Source of the DNA: Halochromatium salexigens
GTDB taxonomy: Bacteria; Pseudomonadota; Gammaproteobacteria; Chromatiales; Chromatiaceae
DNA length: 64,000 nucleotides
Assembly (NCBI RefSeq): GCF_016653295.1
Contig: NZ_NHSF01000068.1
Span: forward strand, 1-64,000
Direction: 5' to 3'
The stretch's first letter is position 1. Each line of letters begins with the position of its first letter. Position numbers and translations under genes: made by a program. Positions 63,114 to 64,000 of this stretch are shown piece by piece. The notes beneath the pieces are model-generated. The model did not search any database. It was not told where the DNA came from and saw only the letters and a program-made list of their open reading frames with translations.

Positions 63114-64000
63114 ATGCAATCCAAGATCACCAGCCAGGACCTGACCCAGGTCGAGACCCCGTGCCTGATCCTCGGCGTGTTCAGCGAGCGCCAGCTCTGC
63201 GATGCCGCCAAGACCATCGATGCCGCCAGCAACGGCGCCCTGACCGCCGTGCTCGAGCAGGGCGATCTCGACGGCAAGACCGGCGGCGCGCTGATGCTCT
63301 ATGGCGTCGCGGGCGTCAACGCCAAGCGCCTGCTGCTGGTGAACTGCGGCAAGCACGAGGAATTCGACCGCAGCGCCTACGAGAAAGCACTGAAGGCCGC
63401 GCTGTCGCGCCTCGATGCCGCGCGCCTCGACAGCGCGCTCTGCGCCCTGACCGCGCTCGAGCCCAACGGCATGGACACCGACCAGTGCGTGCGCCATACG
63501 GTCTTGCTCGCCGCGCAGAGCGCCTATCGCTACACCGCGACCAAGAAGCCGGCCGCCGAGGCCGCCGCGCCACTGGCCGAACTCGACTGTTGGATTCCGG
63601 ATGGCGCGCCAACCGAGCCGGCCGAGCGCGGCGCCGCCCAGGGCCTGGCCATCGCCGAGGGGGTCGGACTCGCGCGCGATCTCAGCAACCTGCCCGGCAA
63701 CCTCTGCACCCCGAGCTATCTCGCCGACCAGGCCATCGCGCTCAGCGAGCACTCCGACAAGCTCCAGGTCGAGGTGCTCGATGAGGACACCATGGCCGAG
63801 CTTGGCATGGGCGCCCTGCTCTCGGTCAGCCGGGGCAGTCGGCAGCCGGCCAAGCTCATCGTCATGCAGTACCGTGGCGGCCGCAATGACAACAAGCCCG
63901 TCGTGCTCGTCGGCAAGGGGCTCACCTTCGATGCCGGCGGCATCTCGATCAAGCCCGCCGAGGCGATGGACGAGATGAAGTACGACATGTGCGGCGGCGC
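63114..64000 (+). CDS. pepA: Leucyl aminopeptidase (partial)
   Basis: Cytosolic M17 aminopeptidase, cut by the window end after about 295 residues. The N-terminal half (VLEQGDLDGKTGGALMLYGV, VLLAAQSAYRYTATKKPA) leads into the metal site GKGLTFDAGGISIKPAEAMD and KYDMCGG. The rest of the two-zinc site lies outside the window. AGGAG lies 5 bases before the ATG. It is divergent from lptG. Confidence 0.95.
   Translation, partial: MQSKITSQDLTQVETPCLILGVFSERQLCDAAKTIDAASNGALTAVLEQGDLDGKTGGALMLYGVAGVNAKRLLLVNCGKHEEFDRSAYEKALKAALSRLDAARLDSALCALTALEPNGMDTDQCVRHTVLLAAQSAYRYTATKKPAAEAAAPLAELDCWIPDGAPTEPAERGAAQGLAIAEGVGLARDLSNLPGNLCTPSYLADQAIALSEHSDKLQVEVLDEDTMAELGMGALLSVSRGSRQPAKLIVMQYRGGRNDNKPVVLVGKGLTFDAGGISIKPAEAMDEMKYDMCGG

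Overview
The window reads as a chromosomal segment of a gammaproteobacterial purple sulfur bacterium (Chromatiaceae or a close relative). The evidence is a high-potential iron-sulfur protein with a Tat signal, a rhodanese-TusA-DsrE2 sulfur-trafficking cluster in the order known from Allochromatium vinosum, high GC content, and several conserved gammaproteobacterial blocks: fur/bamE divergent, ratA-rnfH, glmM-folP-ftsH-rlmE, nagZ next to hpt, and rhlB divergent from trxA-rho. No tRNA, rRNA, CRISPR array, insertion sequence or prophage was recognised. GC content was judged by eye, not counted.

Bases 233-15343 are the most unusual part. Two divergent gene sets flank a 285-bp spacer (7342-7626). 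The minus-strand operon encodes an OmpA-like TPR protein, an exported caspase-like protease with an EF-hand, a CsgG-like/DUF4384 protein, a DUF928 protein and a CHASE2-GGDEF-EAL c-di-GMP protein. Plus-strand genes encode a 1149-residue WD40/PDZ/caspase protein, a TPR lipoprotein and three exported proteins, two of which share a related N-terminus. A glycine-zipper lipoprotein lies convergent at the edge. Nearly all are predicted to be exported. The arrangement suggests an envelope-located, protease-centred system coupled to c-di-GMP signalling. Its function is unknown.

Bases 15496-25815 hold an NAGGN-type amidotransferase, iron superoxide dismutase, a decayed hicA-like remnant, pterin carbinolamine dehydratase, a hemerythrin-like protein, an acetolactate-synthase-type enzyme, the ackA-pta pair and an exported tandem thioredoxin-fold protein. 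Bases 25886-33521 hold rhlB, trxA-rho-murU-GCS2, an AI-2E-family permease and an unknown protein. Bases 33555-41055 hold a LysR regulator divergent from a FadL-type porin, the rhd-tusA-dsrE2 sulfur-transfer genes, cysG, a small FmdB-like protein, a DegS-type periplasmic protease and a DUF2892 protein.

Bases 41120-53292 hold an ABC-2 exporter, an envelope protein of unknown function, purine salvage (MTI phosphorylase and hpt) with a hemerythrin-like gene between them, nagZ, an L,D-transpeptidase, fur/bamE, ratA/rnfH, a sodium symporter, glmM and folP. Bases 53328-64000 hold ftsH, rlmE, a membrane protein of unknown function, HiPIP, a frameshifted NlpC/P60 gene, a CYTH protein, rlmD, a tail-anchored coiled-coil protein, cysM, lptG without an adjacent lptF, and the start of pepA, which runs off the end.

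The genes point to a sulfur-oxidising phototroph. Persulfide transfer (rhd, TusA, DsrE2), siroheme synthesis (CysG, the cofactor of sulfite reductases), cysteine synthase B and HiPIP electron transfer fit that life. SodB, two hemerythrin-like proteins and several thioredoxin-fold proteins fit oxygen and redox management. The rest is translation, cell-wall recycling and envelope quality control.
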